Shown: one piece after another, positions 1 through 6,729 of the stretch | Position numbering within the stretch: the stretch's first letter is position 1 | How the letters are laid out: every line of letters starts with the position of its first letter | From: Leptospiraceae bacterium | GTDB lineage: Bacteria; Spirochaetota; Leptospiria; Turneriellales; Turneriellaceae | Reading direction: 5' to 3' | Length of the DNA: 7,224 bases | NCBI GenBank assembly: GCA_016788945.1 | Contig: JAEUSA010000152.1 | Coordinates: forward strand, 1-7,224 | Program-made: the position numbers and the translations under genes | Notes under the pieces: generated by a model | What the model was told of the DNA's origin: nothing | Database searches by the model: none | What the model saw: the letters and a program-made list of their open reading frames with translations, nothing else

Positions 1-427
1 AGGCATTGTCAAAGCGATGCCGCTCATCTGTTACGAAATTATTCTGCCCGACTACGCGCGCCCTTTTGACGCGCGCACTGGTCATGAGGCGCAGTTTATC
101 ATCAATATCACTAACGACGCTTGGTTTGGCGATTCTTATGAGAGCCTGCAGCACATGACGCTCGGCGTCATGCGCTCCATTGAATTGCGCCTGCCTATTC
201 TGCGCTCGACGAATTCGGGCATCAGCGCGTACACTGCATCTACCGGTGAAGTCACCGGGCAGACAAAACTGTTTGAACGCGTAAACCAAGTCTACCGCGT
301 GCCGGCAATGCCGCGGCAGAAAACGATTTTCGCGATGGCGGGCAACCTTCCCCTATTCGCCTTCTTACTCGCGGTAAGCGCTTTTTTTGGCTGGAAGATT
401 TACCGATTTAAGCGACTTCAGACCTGA
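1..427 (+). CDS. lnt: Apolipoprotein N-acyltransferase (Lnt), C-terminal part, 5' end outside window
   Basis: The reading frame is already open at base 2 and closes at TGA 425-427, so only about the last 141 residues are present. The fragment begins just before the ICYE motif; the Cys codon at 29-31 corresponds to the thioester-forming catalytic Cys of the Lnt/nitrilase family. It is followed by NITNDAWFG, QH, RSIE and RSTNSGISA, all typical of the family. Near the C-terminus a hydrophobic segment (about GNLPLFAFLLAVSAFFGW) and a basic tail match the last membrane helix of Lnt. In known Lnt, the enzyme acts on the periplasmic face of the inner membrane and transfers an acyl chain from a phospholipid to the N-terminal Cys of apolipoproteins. 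The catalytic Glu and Lys would lie upstream of the window and cannot be checked. The last 10 bp overlap the convergent lolD gene. Confidence 0.93.
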   Translation, partial: GIVKAMPLICYEIILPDYARPFDARTGHEAQFIINITNDAWFGDSYESLQHMTLGVMRSIELRLPILRSTNSGISAYTASTGEVTGQTKLFERVNQVYRVPAMPRQKTIFAMAGNLPLFAFLLAVSAFFGWKIYRFKRLQT

Positions 428-1104
428 GACGGAGCTTCTAAACGCCCGTCGCGCATCAGCAGCCGCCGAGAAGCGGCCATCGCCAGCTCTGCCTCATGCG
501 TCACGACTATGACCGTCAGCTTGTCTTCTGCCTGTAAGGTATTCAGAACATCGATGAACCGGTGGCGATTTTCGCTGTCGAGGTTACCCGTTGGCTCGTC
601 GGCCAAAATGAGCGGCGGGCTTTTGACGACTGCGCGTGCGACCGCGACGCGCTGGCTTTCACCGCCGGAAATCTGTGACGGAAAATGCTCAACCCGGTGC
701 GACAATCCCACGCGGGCGAGTACCTGCTGAGCGCGCTCTGTAGCCTCGGCTTTGGTATAACCCTGCGCGCGCAGCGGCATGGTCACATTTTCGAGCACCG
801 TAAATTCTTGCATGAGGTAGTGGTTTTGAAAAATGAAACCGATTTTATCGCGGCGGAAGATATCGAGTTGCGATTTTTTCACGTCGGCCGTGAGTTCAAG
901 GCCATCGATAACGATCTTGCCGCGATCGGGCCGGTCGAGGGCACCTAACAGATTGAGTAATGTGCTCTTGCCCGCACCGGAAGGTCCCTGAATCGCCACA
1001 AATTCGCCCGGTTCAACGCTGAAGGTAATGCCTTTGAGCACATCGGCGAGAATTTCTCCGTCGCGGTAGGTTTTGTGAAGGTCGGTTACATCGAGAATTG
1101 CCAC
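418..1104 (-). CDS. lolD: Lipoprotein-releasing ABC transporter ATPase, LolD family
   Basis: This is a complete 228-residue ABC ATPase. Visible motifs are Walker A GPSGAGKST (residues 40-48, Lys46), Q-loop Gln93, signature SGGES (146-150), Walker B LILADEP (165-171, catalytic Glu170) and the switch His203 in VVTHE. Length and overall sequence fit the LolD/MacB-type branch of small ATPases, and the LolC/E-type permease immediately upstream supports LolD. The protein would power extraction of mature outer-membrane lipoproteins from the inner membrane. The start is GTG at 1104, directly after the permease stop (TAA then GTG), and a strong GGAGGT sits 4 nt upstream, which fixes this start. The 3' end overlaps the convergent lnt by 10 bp. 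A MacB/FtsE-like exporter ATPase is the alternative, but the partner makes it less likely. Confidence 0.9.
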   Translation of the reverse strand: MAILDVTDLHKTYRDGEILADVLKGITFSVEPGEFVAIQGPSGAGKSTLLNLLGALDRPDRGKIVIDGLELTADVKKSQLDIFRRDKIGFIFQNHYLMQEFTVLENVTMPLRAQGYTKAEATERAQQVLARVGLSHRVEHFPSQISGGESQRVAVARAVVKSPPLILADEPTGNLDSENRHRFIDVLNTLQAEDKLTVIVVTHEAELAMAASRRLLMRDGRLEAPSQV

Positions 1105-2475
1105 TTAGACCTCCGCCTTGCGTATGATATCGATCGGTTCAAGCCGCGCCGCCTTGCGCGCGGGAATAATCGAAGCGAGAACCGAGAGCACGACGGACAC
1201 ATAACCCAACAGGCGCAATAACTTCCAGTCGATATCGATCGGCAAATGGTCAAAATAGTAAACGTCGCGCGGAATCAGCCGCACATCGATCCATATGCTG
1301 TGGCTGATGTGTTCCGCATAATATTTTCCGATGGGATTAATAATGCCCTCAATGCCATGCAATGCCGCTTCGAGGTGGTTTGCCAAACCGACACCGGCAA
1401 AGATCCCCGATACGGAACCTAAGACCCCCATTGCCATACCCGTCACCGCGAAGATCATCAAAATGTTGCGCCGGGAAAAGCCGAGCGATTTCATGATGCC
1501 GATGTCGCGGCGATGCGCGCGAACGATATTGAATGTAGCGATGACGATGCCGACCATTGCCGCGATAATGAAAAGAAAAACAATAACGATCATAATGGTT
1601 TTTTCGAGCCGTAACGCGGCAAAAAAATTTCTCTGTTCATCTTCGATCGTGCGTATTGTGTAAGGCCATGCGCGCGCGGCTTTACGCCGTATTTTCGCGA
1701 GCGCGTCGGTATCTTTCACCCTAATGACCAGCTGCTGCACGGCATCGGGCAGCGCATAAAGATTCTGCGCGGTCGGTAACGCAAGCACGACCACTTTTGT
1801 ATCATAATTGTAATGCCCTGTCTTGAACAGCGCAGCGATTTTGAAAGTGCGTATCGAGGGAGTCACACCCGTTTGCAGACTGAACTGACCGCGCGGTACA
1901 ATAAGCTCGATGGTATCGCCGACGCTGAGGCCCAGATTGAGCGCCATCTCTTTGCCGATGATGGCATAATCACCCACCGGAATGTGGCGGCTGATCACAG
2001 CCGAGCTCTCGGAGGCTACAAGCTCGGGAAACGAGGCGGGAATTTCGTAAGTTTTTTTCTCGGCATTGAATGGAAAATCCATTCCGCGCACGAAAACATG
2101 ATCGAGAAATTTGCGCCGGCGAAAAATTGCCGGTGATTGAATATTGCCTTCCACCGACTCGACGTCACCTGCGAGATCGGCAGATAGACGCTCTTTCCAC
2201 TTTTGCCAACCGGGAATCTGTTCACCGCCGGTAATGCGGTCTTTGGTCAGCATCATATGCGGATCAAATTGAAAAATGCTCTTTTTTAGTTGCGCTTGAA
2301 ATCCACCGAAGATCGACATAACAACGACGAGCAGGCTCGTACCGACAAACACGCCGATAAAGGCGAGAAACGCGTTCATACTGAGAAAGTATTTGCGTTT
2401 GCCGCGTGAGTAGCGGTAGCTGATGCCTAAGGCGAGTTTGAAGCGCTCAAAGCGCGGCGAGGCGGGCGGTGTCAT
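1105..2475 (-). CDS. lolC: Lipoprotein-releasing ABC transporter permease, LolC/LolE family
   Basis: From ATG at 2475 the protein has 456 residues. An in-frame TTG at 2493 would add six residues but has no ribosome site, while the ATG has AGG seven bases upstream. The layout is that of LolC/E: a short cytoplasmic N-terminus (ALGISYRYSRGKRKYFLS), a first membrane helix at about 35-60 ending in MSIFGGFQAQL, a large periplasmic domain of about 230 residues with the family pattern IGKEMALNLGLSVGDTIEL, then three helices at about 293-319, 340-366 and 418-436. The C-terminus PARKAARLEPIDIIRKAEV is the conserved family ending. It should form the membrane part that receives lipoproteins and passes them to a periplasmic carrier. 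Only one permease is seen next to lolD, so it may act as a homodimer (LolF-like) or have a partner elsewhere; the C versus E label is arbitrary. Confidence 0.87.
   Translation of the reverse strand: MTPPASPRFERFKLALGISYRYSRGKRKYFLSMNAFLAFIGVFVGTSLLVVVMSIFGGFQAQLKKSIFQFDPHMMLTKDRITGGEQIPGWQKWKERLSADLAGDVESVEGNIQSPAIFRRRKFLDHVFVRGMDFPFNAEKKTYEIPASFPELVASESSAVISRHIPVGDYAIIGKEMALNLGLSVGDTIELIVPRGQFSLQTGVTPSIRTFKIAALFKTGHYNYDTKVVVLALPTAQNLYALPDAVQQLVIRVKDTDALAKIRRKAARAWPYTIRTIEDEQRNFFAALRLEKTIMIVIVFLFIIAAMVGIVIATFNIVRAHRRDIGIMKSLGFSRRNILMIFAVTGMAMGVLGSVSGIFAGVGLANHLEAALHGIEGIINPIGKYYAEHISHSIWIDVRLIPRDVYYFDHLPIDIDWKLLRLLGYVSVVLSVLASIIPARKAARLEPIDIIRKAEV
1109..1114 (-). promoter_or_regulatory. Strong Shine-Dalgarno for lolD inside the permease gene
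   Basis: On the minus strand this reads GGAGGT, separated by CTAA from the GTG start of lolD. It lies within the last codons of the permease gene, so the two genes are very probably translated from one message, and the site supports the non-ATG start. Confidence 0.75.
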
Positions 2476-2545
2476 GGAATAACCTGCACGCAACGTTCAG
2501 ATTTGCATCAGGCCGACCATGAGAAAACGCGGCAGAAGTTGAAAT

Positions 2546-2620
<75 letters not shown>

Positions 2621-2647
2621 GAGCAGCGCCCGGAGACTCGCTCATTC

Positions 2648-2665
2648 AGGTTGCTTGTGCAGCCT
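2648..2665. repeat. Small hairpin between the tRNA genes
   Basis: AGGTTGC and GCAGCCT pair over 7 bp (one wobble on the plus strand) around a TTGT loop. It sits 27 nt beyond the 5' end of tRNA-Met and next to two further palindromes. There is no U-tract on either side; a role is not evident and chance is possible. Confidence 0.3.
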
Positions 2666-2666
2666 G

Positions 2667-2685
2667 CCCTGAGCCTGTCGAAGGG
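2667..2685. repeat. Imperfect palindrome CCCTGAGCCTGTCGAAGGG
   Basis: This 19-mer has complementary ends (CCCT/AGGG) and a partly pairing interior. From memory, the motif CCCTTCGACAGGCTCAGGG (its complement) recurs as a dispersed intergenic element in many unrelated bacterial genomes, similar in behaviour to REP elements. Its location in the tRNA intergenic gap, next to a much stronger palindrome, fits such an element. Only one copy is in this window, so repetition cannot be shown here. Confidence 0.45.
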
Positions 2686-2696
2686 TCGCCTTTTAT

Positions 2697-2736
2697 ATTT
2701 GTTAAATAGGGGGCTTGCGCCCCCTATTTAACAAAT
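2697..2736 (-). terminator. Perfect 18-bp-stem hairpin after tRNA-fMet
   Basis: The arms ATTTGTTAAATAGGGGGC and its exact complement flank a four-base loop (TTGC on the plus strand). It begins 4 nt after the 3' end of the initiator tRNA on the minus strand, the usual place for a transcription stop. However, no U-run follows on either strand (ATAAAAGG on the minus, TCTTTAGC on the plus), so it is not a textbook intrinsic terminator. It may be a terminator of a U-independent type, an RNA-processing or protecting stem, or a palindromic repeat unit. It would separate tRNA-fMet from tRNA-Met downstream. Confidence 0.55.
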
Positions 2737-2740
2737 TCTT

Positions 2741-2813
<73 letters not shown>

Positions 2814-2822
2814 GTATTAAAG

Positions 2823-2852
2823 ATAGAATTGGGCTGCGAGACATGCTGACAA
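2823..2852 (-). promoter_or_regulatory. Possible promoter for tRNA-fMet
   Basis: On the minus strand a good -35 match TTGTCA (2852-2847) is followed after 18 nt by a poor -10, TTCTAT (2828-2823), about 10 nt before the tRNA. A perfect TATAAT also occurs at 2862-2857 but has no convincing -35. One of these probably drives the tRNA; the choice is uncertain. Confidence 0.3.
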
Positions 2853-2901
2853 GCTAATTATAATTATGCGGATATCGCTTGGTGCAGCGCATACAAACGG
2901 C

Positions 2902-2931
2902 TTGACGCCCTGACTCGACAGCCGGTTTATT
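2902..2931 (+). promoter_or_regulatory. Candidate sigma70-type promoter for the esterase-acyltransferase operon
   Basis: TTGACG (2902-2907) and TTTATT (2926-2931) are separated by 18 nt, and the start codon at 2976 is about 45 nt downstream of the -10. The -35 matches consensus at five of six positions and the -10 at four. The leader holds only a modest ribosome site, TAGAG at 2965-2969, six bases before the ATG. Confidence 0.45.
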
Positions 2932-2975
2932 GTATTTTCGCTAATTCTGTAAAAAACCGACAAATAGAGTATTGT

Positions 2976-3659
2976 ATGCAGCAGAAAAAATCTACTAAAC
3001 ACCGGCGTTTCCGACTGACCGTTTTATCGCTCTGCCTGTTTCCCATGTTTACTCCTTTGCAATTCACACGCGCTGTCGAGTCGGTAGACGTGACCAAGCT
3101 GAAGATCGTTGCCCTCGGCGATTCGATTACCTGGGGTTACCCTAACGGTAAATCATGGACTAACCTCGTGAGCTTGGAAACCGGAATACAGATTGTGAAT
3201 CGCGGTGTGAGCGGTGAAACGCTCGATGAAATGTATTACCGCTTGGAAACCGATGTTATAAAAGAGAGCCCAGAAATCTGCATTATCATGGGCGGCACCA
3301 ATGACGTCTTTTTCGGGCGTACCCCCGAACAGATGATGGGCATCATTGCCCAAATGGCGGCGGAGCTCAAACGCAGGAAAATTATTCCCGTCGTCGGGTT
3401 ACCTATTCCGCTTTCCCAAGGTTCATCCGAAGAAAAGCTCAAGGCTTTGAGAAAAAAGCTCATCGAGTCGAAACTCATTACGATCGATTTTGCCGCCGAC
3501 TTTGCGCGCAATAAAAAAGAATTCCGCAAACTGTTGCCCGATGGCATTCACCCTGCCGACGAAGGCAAACGGATCATGGCCGAACGTCTGAAGAAAGAAC
3601 TTCCCCGCATCGTCTCAGCTTACGTCGAATCCAAAGCAGATTCAGAAACCAATAACTAA
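2976..3659 (+). CDS. Secreted SGNH/GDSL-family hydrolase (esterase, lysophospholipase L1/TesA-like)
   Basis: This 227-residue protein starts with a basic stretch (QQKKSTKHRRFR) and a hydrophobic core (about 14-30), then TRA-VES, which looks like a Sec signal peptide cut near Ala33; it is therefore probably periplasmic or exported. The four SGNH blocks are present in order: ALGDSITWG with nucleophile Ser50, NRGVSGET with oxyanion Gly80, GGTND with Asn109, and DGIHP with Asp189 and His192. The catalytic triad is intact. Family members cleave esters such as acetylated sugars, lysophospholipids or acyl-thioesters; substrate cannot be read from the sequence. The ATG at 2976 is chosen because the next in-frame Met would lose the signal peptide. 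The stop TAA directly abuts the ATG of the acyltransferase gene, so the substrate may be the glycan that the acyltransferase modifies. Confidence 0.88.
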   Translation: MQQKKSTKHRRFRLTVLSLCLFPMFTPLQFTRAVESVDVTKLKIVALGDSITWGYPNGKSWTNLVSLETGIQIVNRGVSGETLDEMYYRLETDVIKESPEICIIMGGTNDVFFGRTPEQMMGIIAQMAAELKRRKIIPVVGLPIPLSQGSSEEKLKALRKKLIESKLITIDFAADFARNKKEFRKLLPDGIHPADEGKRIMAERLKKELPRIVSAYVESKADSETNN

Positions 3660-5753
3660 ATGCGCGCCGCGCTGCTGCCTTTCAGGCCAGACCTTCAGGG
3701 CCTCAGGGCACTCGCGGTTATTCTGGTTTTTCTGTTTCATCTATGGCCCGAAATTTTTAAAGGCGGCTTCGTCGGCGTCGATGCCTTTTTCGTCATCTCG
3801 GGATTTCTCATCACCAGCCTGTTGATCGCCGAGATCGAACAGACCGGCAGGCTCGACCTCGCCGATTTTTGGTCGCGCCGTTTGCGCAGACTTCTGCCCG
3901 CTGCGACAGTGGTGCTGTTAGTCTCGCTCTATCTCGCTCTGCGGTTTATTCCCGAAACCGAATGGATCAACACCGCCAAACAAGTTTTGGGGTCAGCGCT
4001 GTATGTGCAGAACTGGGTGCTCGTCACGCAATCGGTCGATTATCTCGCACGCGAAAGCAGCGCCACGGTCGTGCAGCACTATTGGTCGCTTTCGATTGAA
4101 GAACAGTTTTATTTCGCCTGGCCGGTAATTATTTTTCTCTGCGCATGGCTGAGCAGAAAGTCAGGTTTTGCTATCCGATCGGTCACTGCGATTTATGCCG
4201 CGGCAATATTCGTTACTTCGCTTCTGTGGTCGATATTCGCCACCCGCGGTGCACCCGAGGCCTACTTTACCACCACCACGCGCGCGTGGGAGCTTGCGAT
4301 CGGTGCAACGCTCGCGATATTATGGCCGCGCATCGCGCTGCCTAGAGCAGTGCGCATTGGCTTAAGCTGGCTCGGCTTCGCGTTGCTCGTCGCTTCAGCT
4401 TTTTTGATACGGCAGGGCATCGCGTTTCCCGGCTGGATCGCGACGCTGCCTACATTCGGCACCGCGTTCATGATTCTGGGCAATCAGTTACCCGGTGCCT
4501 CAGCAACCCTGCTGAGCGTACAACCGATACGCTTCATCGGCGATATCTCTTACGCGGTTTACCTTTGGCACTGGCCGCTGATCATCGTCGCCAAACAGAT
4601 ACCACAATTGGCCGCCTGGCCGGCGTGGCGCCTGAACACAGCACTCTTCGCCGCAACTCTGCTGCTCTCTGTAGTCACCAAATATCTGATTGAAGATCCG
4701 TTTCGCAGCGGTTTTCTCGCCTTCGGCCTCAAGTCGAACAAACGACGCAGGTTCATCTATGGGTCATTCGCCACCGCGTTCGTGTTGATCGCCGCGGCGT
4801 CGGGCATTTCGGCGTACACTTGGGTGAAAGAAGAAAGGCTTGAGGCGGAGCTCAAAGCAAAAGAACGCGTGGCGATCTATCCGAAGTCGGAGTATCCCGG
4901 TGCTGCGGCACTCGACCCTCTTGAACCCGCGCCCGTGCCCGCCGGAATCGAAATCAAACCCAATCCATTGATCGCCGAATGGGATATGAACGGCACGCAT
5001 GCCCGCTGCATGGGGCGCACCGGCAGTTTCAAGGTAAATCCATGTGAGTTCGGTGATAAGAATGGCAAGACGATTATCGTACTCGCCGGCGATTCGCACG
5101 CGATGCAATACGGCACTGCACTCGAAAAAGTGGCAAAGTTGCATGCATGGCGGCTGGTGATTCTTACTAAACCCGCCTGCCCGTTTGGCGATTTTCCGGT
5201 CTACTGGGAAGGCGCGCTCCGCGGCGAATGCGAACACTGGAAAAAAGAATCTCTCAAAATTATCGCGGCGCTCAAACCCGATCTACTGATCACAACCGGC
5301 GCCCGCGCGCGCATCTATCAGCAATTGCCCGCCAAAGACAAACAGATCGAGGGGTACAAGAACTACTGGCAAAAGTATCTCGACAAAGGCATTCGCGTCG
5401 CGGTTATCAGAGATAATCCGCTGATGACGGGCGAACCGCATGCCTGGATGTCGGTACCTGCCTGCGTCTATCGCAACCTCGCAAAACCTGCGGAATGCGC
5501 CAAATTGCGCAAACGCGTGCTTGAAGACATGCCCGACCTGATGGTCACAACAGCACAGCAGATGCAGAATGTACCCGTGATCGATTTGAGCGACCGCTTC
5601 TGCGGCAAAGACCTCTGCCCCGCCGTCGTCGGCAATATTCTGGTCTACCGCGATAACCACCACGTCACCGATGCCTACGGTGTGACGCTCGCGCCCTACC
5701 TCGACAAAGAAATCAAAAAGATCCTGAAAAAACCGGCCCCAGGGCAAACATGA
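3660..5753 (+). CDS. Membrane O-acyltransferase, OafA/YrhL type: acyltransferase-3 domain fused to C-terminal SGNH domain
   Basis: This is a complete 697-residue protein. The first ~360 residues form a multi-helix acyltransferase-3 domain: RPDLQGLRALAV, the R-X10-H motif (Arg16, His27), GVDAFFVISGFLIT (39-52), and SYAVYLWHWPL with YLWHWP at 301-306, ending in IEDPFR. A further helix near 365-390 leads to a soluble domain of about 300 residues, predicted outside the cytoplasm. That domain carries GDSH (477-480, nucleophile Ser479) and DNHH (665-668, Asp665 and His668), the SGNH triad. In known relatives, the membrane domain passes acetyl or other acyl groups across the inner membrane and the SGNH part helps transfer them to O-antigen, peptidoglycan or other glycans. 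No clear Shine-Dalgarno precedes the ATG, which follows the TAA of the esterase gene directly, so translation is probably coupled. No polysaccharide gene lies nearby to name the acceptor. Confidence 0.9.
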   Translation: MRAALLPFRPDLQGLRALAVILVFLFHLWPEIFKGGFVGVDAFFVISGFLITSLLIAEIEQTGRLDLADFWSRRLRRLLPAATVVLLVSLYLALRFIPETEWINTAKQVLGSALYVQNWVLVTQSVDYLARESSATVVQHYWSLSIEEQFYFAWPVIIFLCAWLSRKSGFAIRSVTAIYAAAIFVTSLLWSIFATRGAPEAYFTTTTRAWELAIGATLAILWPRIALPRAVRIGLSWLGFALLVASAFLIRQGIAFPGWIATLPTFGTAFMILGNQLPGASATLLSVQPIRFIGDISYAVYLWHWPLIIVAKQIPQLAAWPAWRLNTALFAATLLLSVVTKYLIEDPFRSGFLAFGLKSNKRRRFIYGSFATAFVLIAAASGISAYTWVKEERLEAELKAKERVAIYPKSEYPGAAALDPLEPAPVPAGIEIKPNPLIAEWDMNGTHARCMGRTGSFKVNPCEFGDKNGKTIIVLAGDSHAMQYGTALEKVAKLHAWRLVILTKPACPFGDFPVYWEGALRGECEHWKKESLKIIAALKPDLLITTGARARIYQQLPAKDKQIEGYKNYWQKYLDKGIRVAVIRDNPLMTGEPHAWMSVPACVYRNLAKPAECAKLRKRVLEDMPDLMVTTAQQMQNVPVIDLSDRFCGKDLCPAVVGNILVYRDNHHVTDAYGVTLAPYLDKEIKKILKKPAPGQT

Positions 5754-5755
5754 CG

Positions 5756-5793
5756 AGACACCATAAGCTCGCCTCAGCGAGCTTATGGTGTCT
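5756..5793. terminator. Perfect 17-bp-stem hairpin shared by two convergent genes
   Basis: AGACACCATAAGCTCGC and its exact complement surround the loop CTCA. The hairpin begins 2 nt after the acyltransferase stop codon, and its right arm contains the TAA stop (5783-5785) of the convergent hydrolase gene. The position fits a bidirectional terminator, but neither strand has a U-run after the stem (GATGATCC on plus, CGTCATGT on minus). Confidence 0.6.
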
Positions 5794-6721
5794 GATGATC
5801 CCCACAGAGGTGGCGGAGAAAAAACTCTGTCTGTCTTTCGGCGATCTTCGTGAACCACGGCTCTTTGAACGGCTGAATGTGGCCCATCGAATACTCTTCG
5901 ACCTCTGCGGCGCGCAATTTTTTCGCAGTCGCCAACACCGATTCAACCGGGATGCCTTCATCGCGTTTACCGTACTGGATCAACACCGGGCATTTCACGC
6001 GATCGGCGACGAGCACCGGGCGGTGGAAGGGCAATTCGAGCGCCACACGTGCGGGCAGTTTATTCTGCCAGCGCGACCCTTGCGGCACGCTCTTGAGTAT
6101 ACCTTCTTTCCAGCCGGGAAAAGTCAGAAAAGCAAAATCACCCGGATCACCCGCAAGCTGCATGTCAATGCTCTGCCCGAACAGCGACGCCACCGCATCT
6201 GCAGCGGCCATCGCTGTTACAGGGAGAAATCCCACTTTGGGCATGCGCGCCATGACGGTCCATGAATCGAAAAAAGGCACAAGACAACTGACTGCATGCA
6301 CGCCTTCGTCTTCAGCCGCAGCCATCAGTACATTGCCACCCGAAAGCGATGCACCCCACAGACCAATGCGGTGGGTATTCACGATGCTTTCGCCGCGCAA
6401 AAAATGCAGCGCAGCATGGAAGTCTTCGCGGTGGCGTGCGGGCGAGACCCATTGACGCACATGCCCTGAGCTGTCGCCAAAGCTGCGGTAGTCAAAATTC
6501 AGCACGCCGATTCCCGCAGCGGCGAAACGCGCGGCAAAATCGGGTAATTTCCAGGTGCGCTCGGCGCCAAAACCGTGTGCCATCACAACGAACGGTTGCT
6601 TCTTGAGTTGCGGATTGAAATAAAGGTCGCCGACGCATTCACCGGCATCGTTTCCACGGCCGCTAGTAAAACGAACGGTTTTTTTTTCGAAGTTCTGGCT
6701 TTCCACTGTTTGCGCCTGCAC
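5783..6721 (-). CDS. Alpha/beta hydrolase (serine esterase/acyl-peptidase-like)
   Basis: The 312-residue protein has the alpha/beta-hydrolase order: MAHGFGAER (47-55) as the oxyanion strand-loop, NFDYRSFGDSSG (75-86), nucleophile elbow LWGASLSGG with Ser125, acid Asp254 in YGKRDEGIP and base His281 in GHIQPF. The elbow is G-x-S-x-S-G-G rather than strict GxSxG, as seen in a branch of this fold that includes dienelactone-hydrolase-like and peptidase-like enzymes. No signal peptide or membrane helix is visible, so it is probably cytoplasmic; the substrate is unknown. The start is GTG at 6721, 8 nt after the pentapeptide gene, without a clear ribosome site; another GTG at 6706 (five codons later) has AGG eight bases upstream and is equally plausible. 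A run of nine A's covers codons 12-15. The last codons and the stop lie in a palindrome. Confidence 0.85.
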   Translation of the reverse strand: MQAQTVESQNFEKKTVRFTSGRGNDAGECVGDLYFNPQLKKQPFVVMAHGFGAERTWKLPDFAARFAAAGIGVLNFDYRSFGDSSGHVRQWVSPARHREDFHAALHFLRGESIVNTHRIGLWGASLSGGNVLMAAAEDEGVHAVSCLVPFFDSWTVMARMPKVGFLPVTAMAAADAVASLFGQSIDMQLAGDPGDFAFLTFPGWKEGILKSVPQGSRWQNKLPARVALELPFHRPVLVADRVKCPVLIQYGKRDEGIPVESVLATAKKLRAAEVEEYSMGHIQPFKEPWFTKIAERQTEFFLRHLCGDHQTP

Positions 6722-6729
6722 CCGGAGCG

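Noticed and set aside
17..427. Short complete protein starting at ATG 17
   Set aside because: The frame is open to the window edge, and the family catalytic Cys lies five codons after that Met, so this is the tail of a longer Lnt and not an independent gene.
2697..2736. Terminal inverted repeat of an insertion sequence or a MITE
   Set aside because: The two arms are separated by only 4 nt, there is no obvious target-site duplication, and no transposase is present; a hairpin is the simpler reading.
2814..2975. Riboswitch or structured leader ahead of the esterase gene
   Set aside because: The stretch is AT-rich with promoter-like hexamers but shows no conserved aptamer-like pairing that I can identify.
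2817..3002. Possible 61-residue hydrophobic small protein on the minus strand
   Set aside because: It covers the promoter and start of the esterase gene and the tRNA leader, has no known motif, and ends next to the tRNA; the regulatory reading of this stretch is better supported.
4764..5237. Minus-strand open frame of 157 codons inside the acyltransferase gene
   Set aside because: It is antisense to the linker and SGNH domain, with no motif and no ribosome site noted.
5283..5858. Long minus-strand open frame of 191 codons opposite the acyltransferase gene
   Set aside because: It is antisense to conserved SGNH-domain coding sequence, has no recognisable domain and shows composition of a shadow frame.
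5750..6455. Plus-strand open frames of 171 and 192 codons opposite the hydrolase gene
   Set aside because: They lie on the reverse of a clear alpha/beta hydrolase with an intact triad, lack family motifs and overlap each other in different frames.
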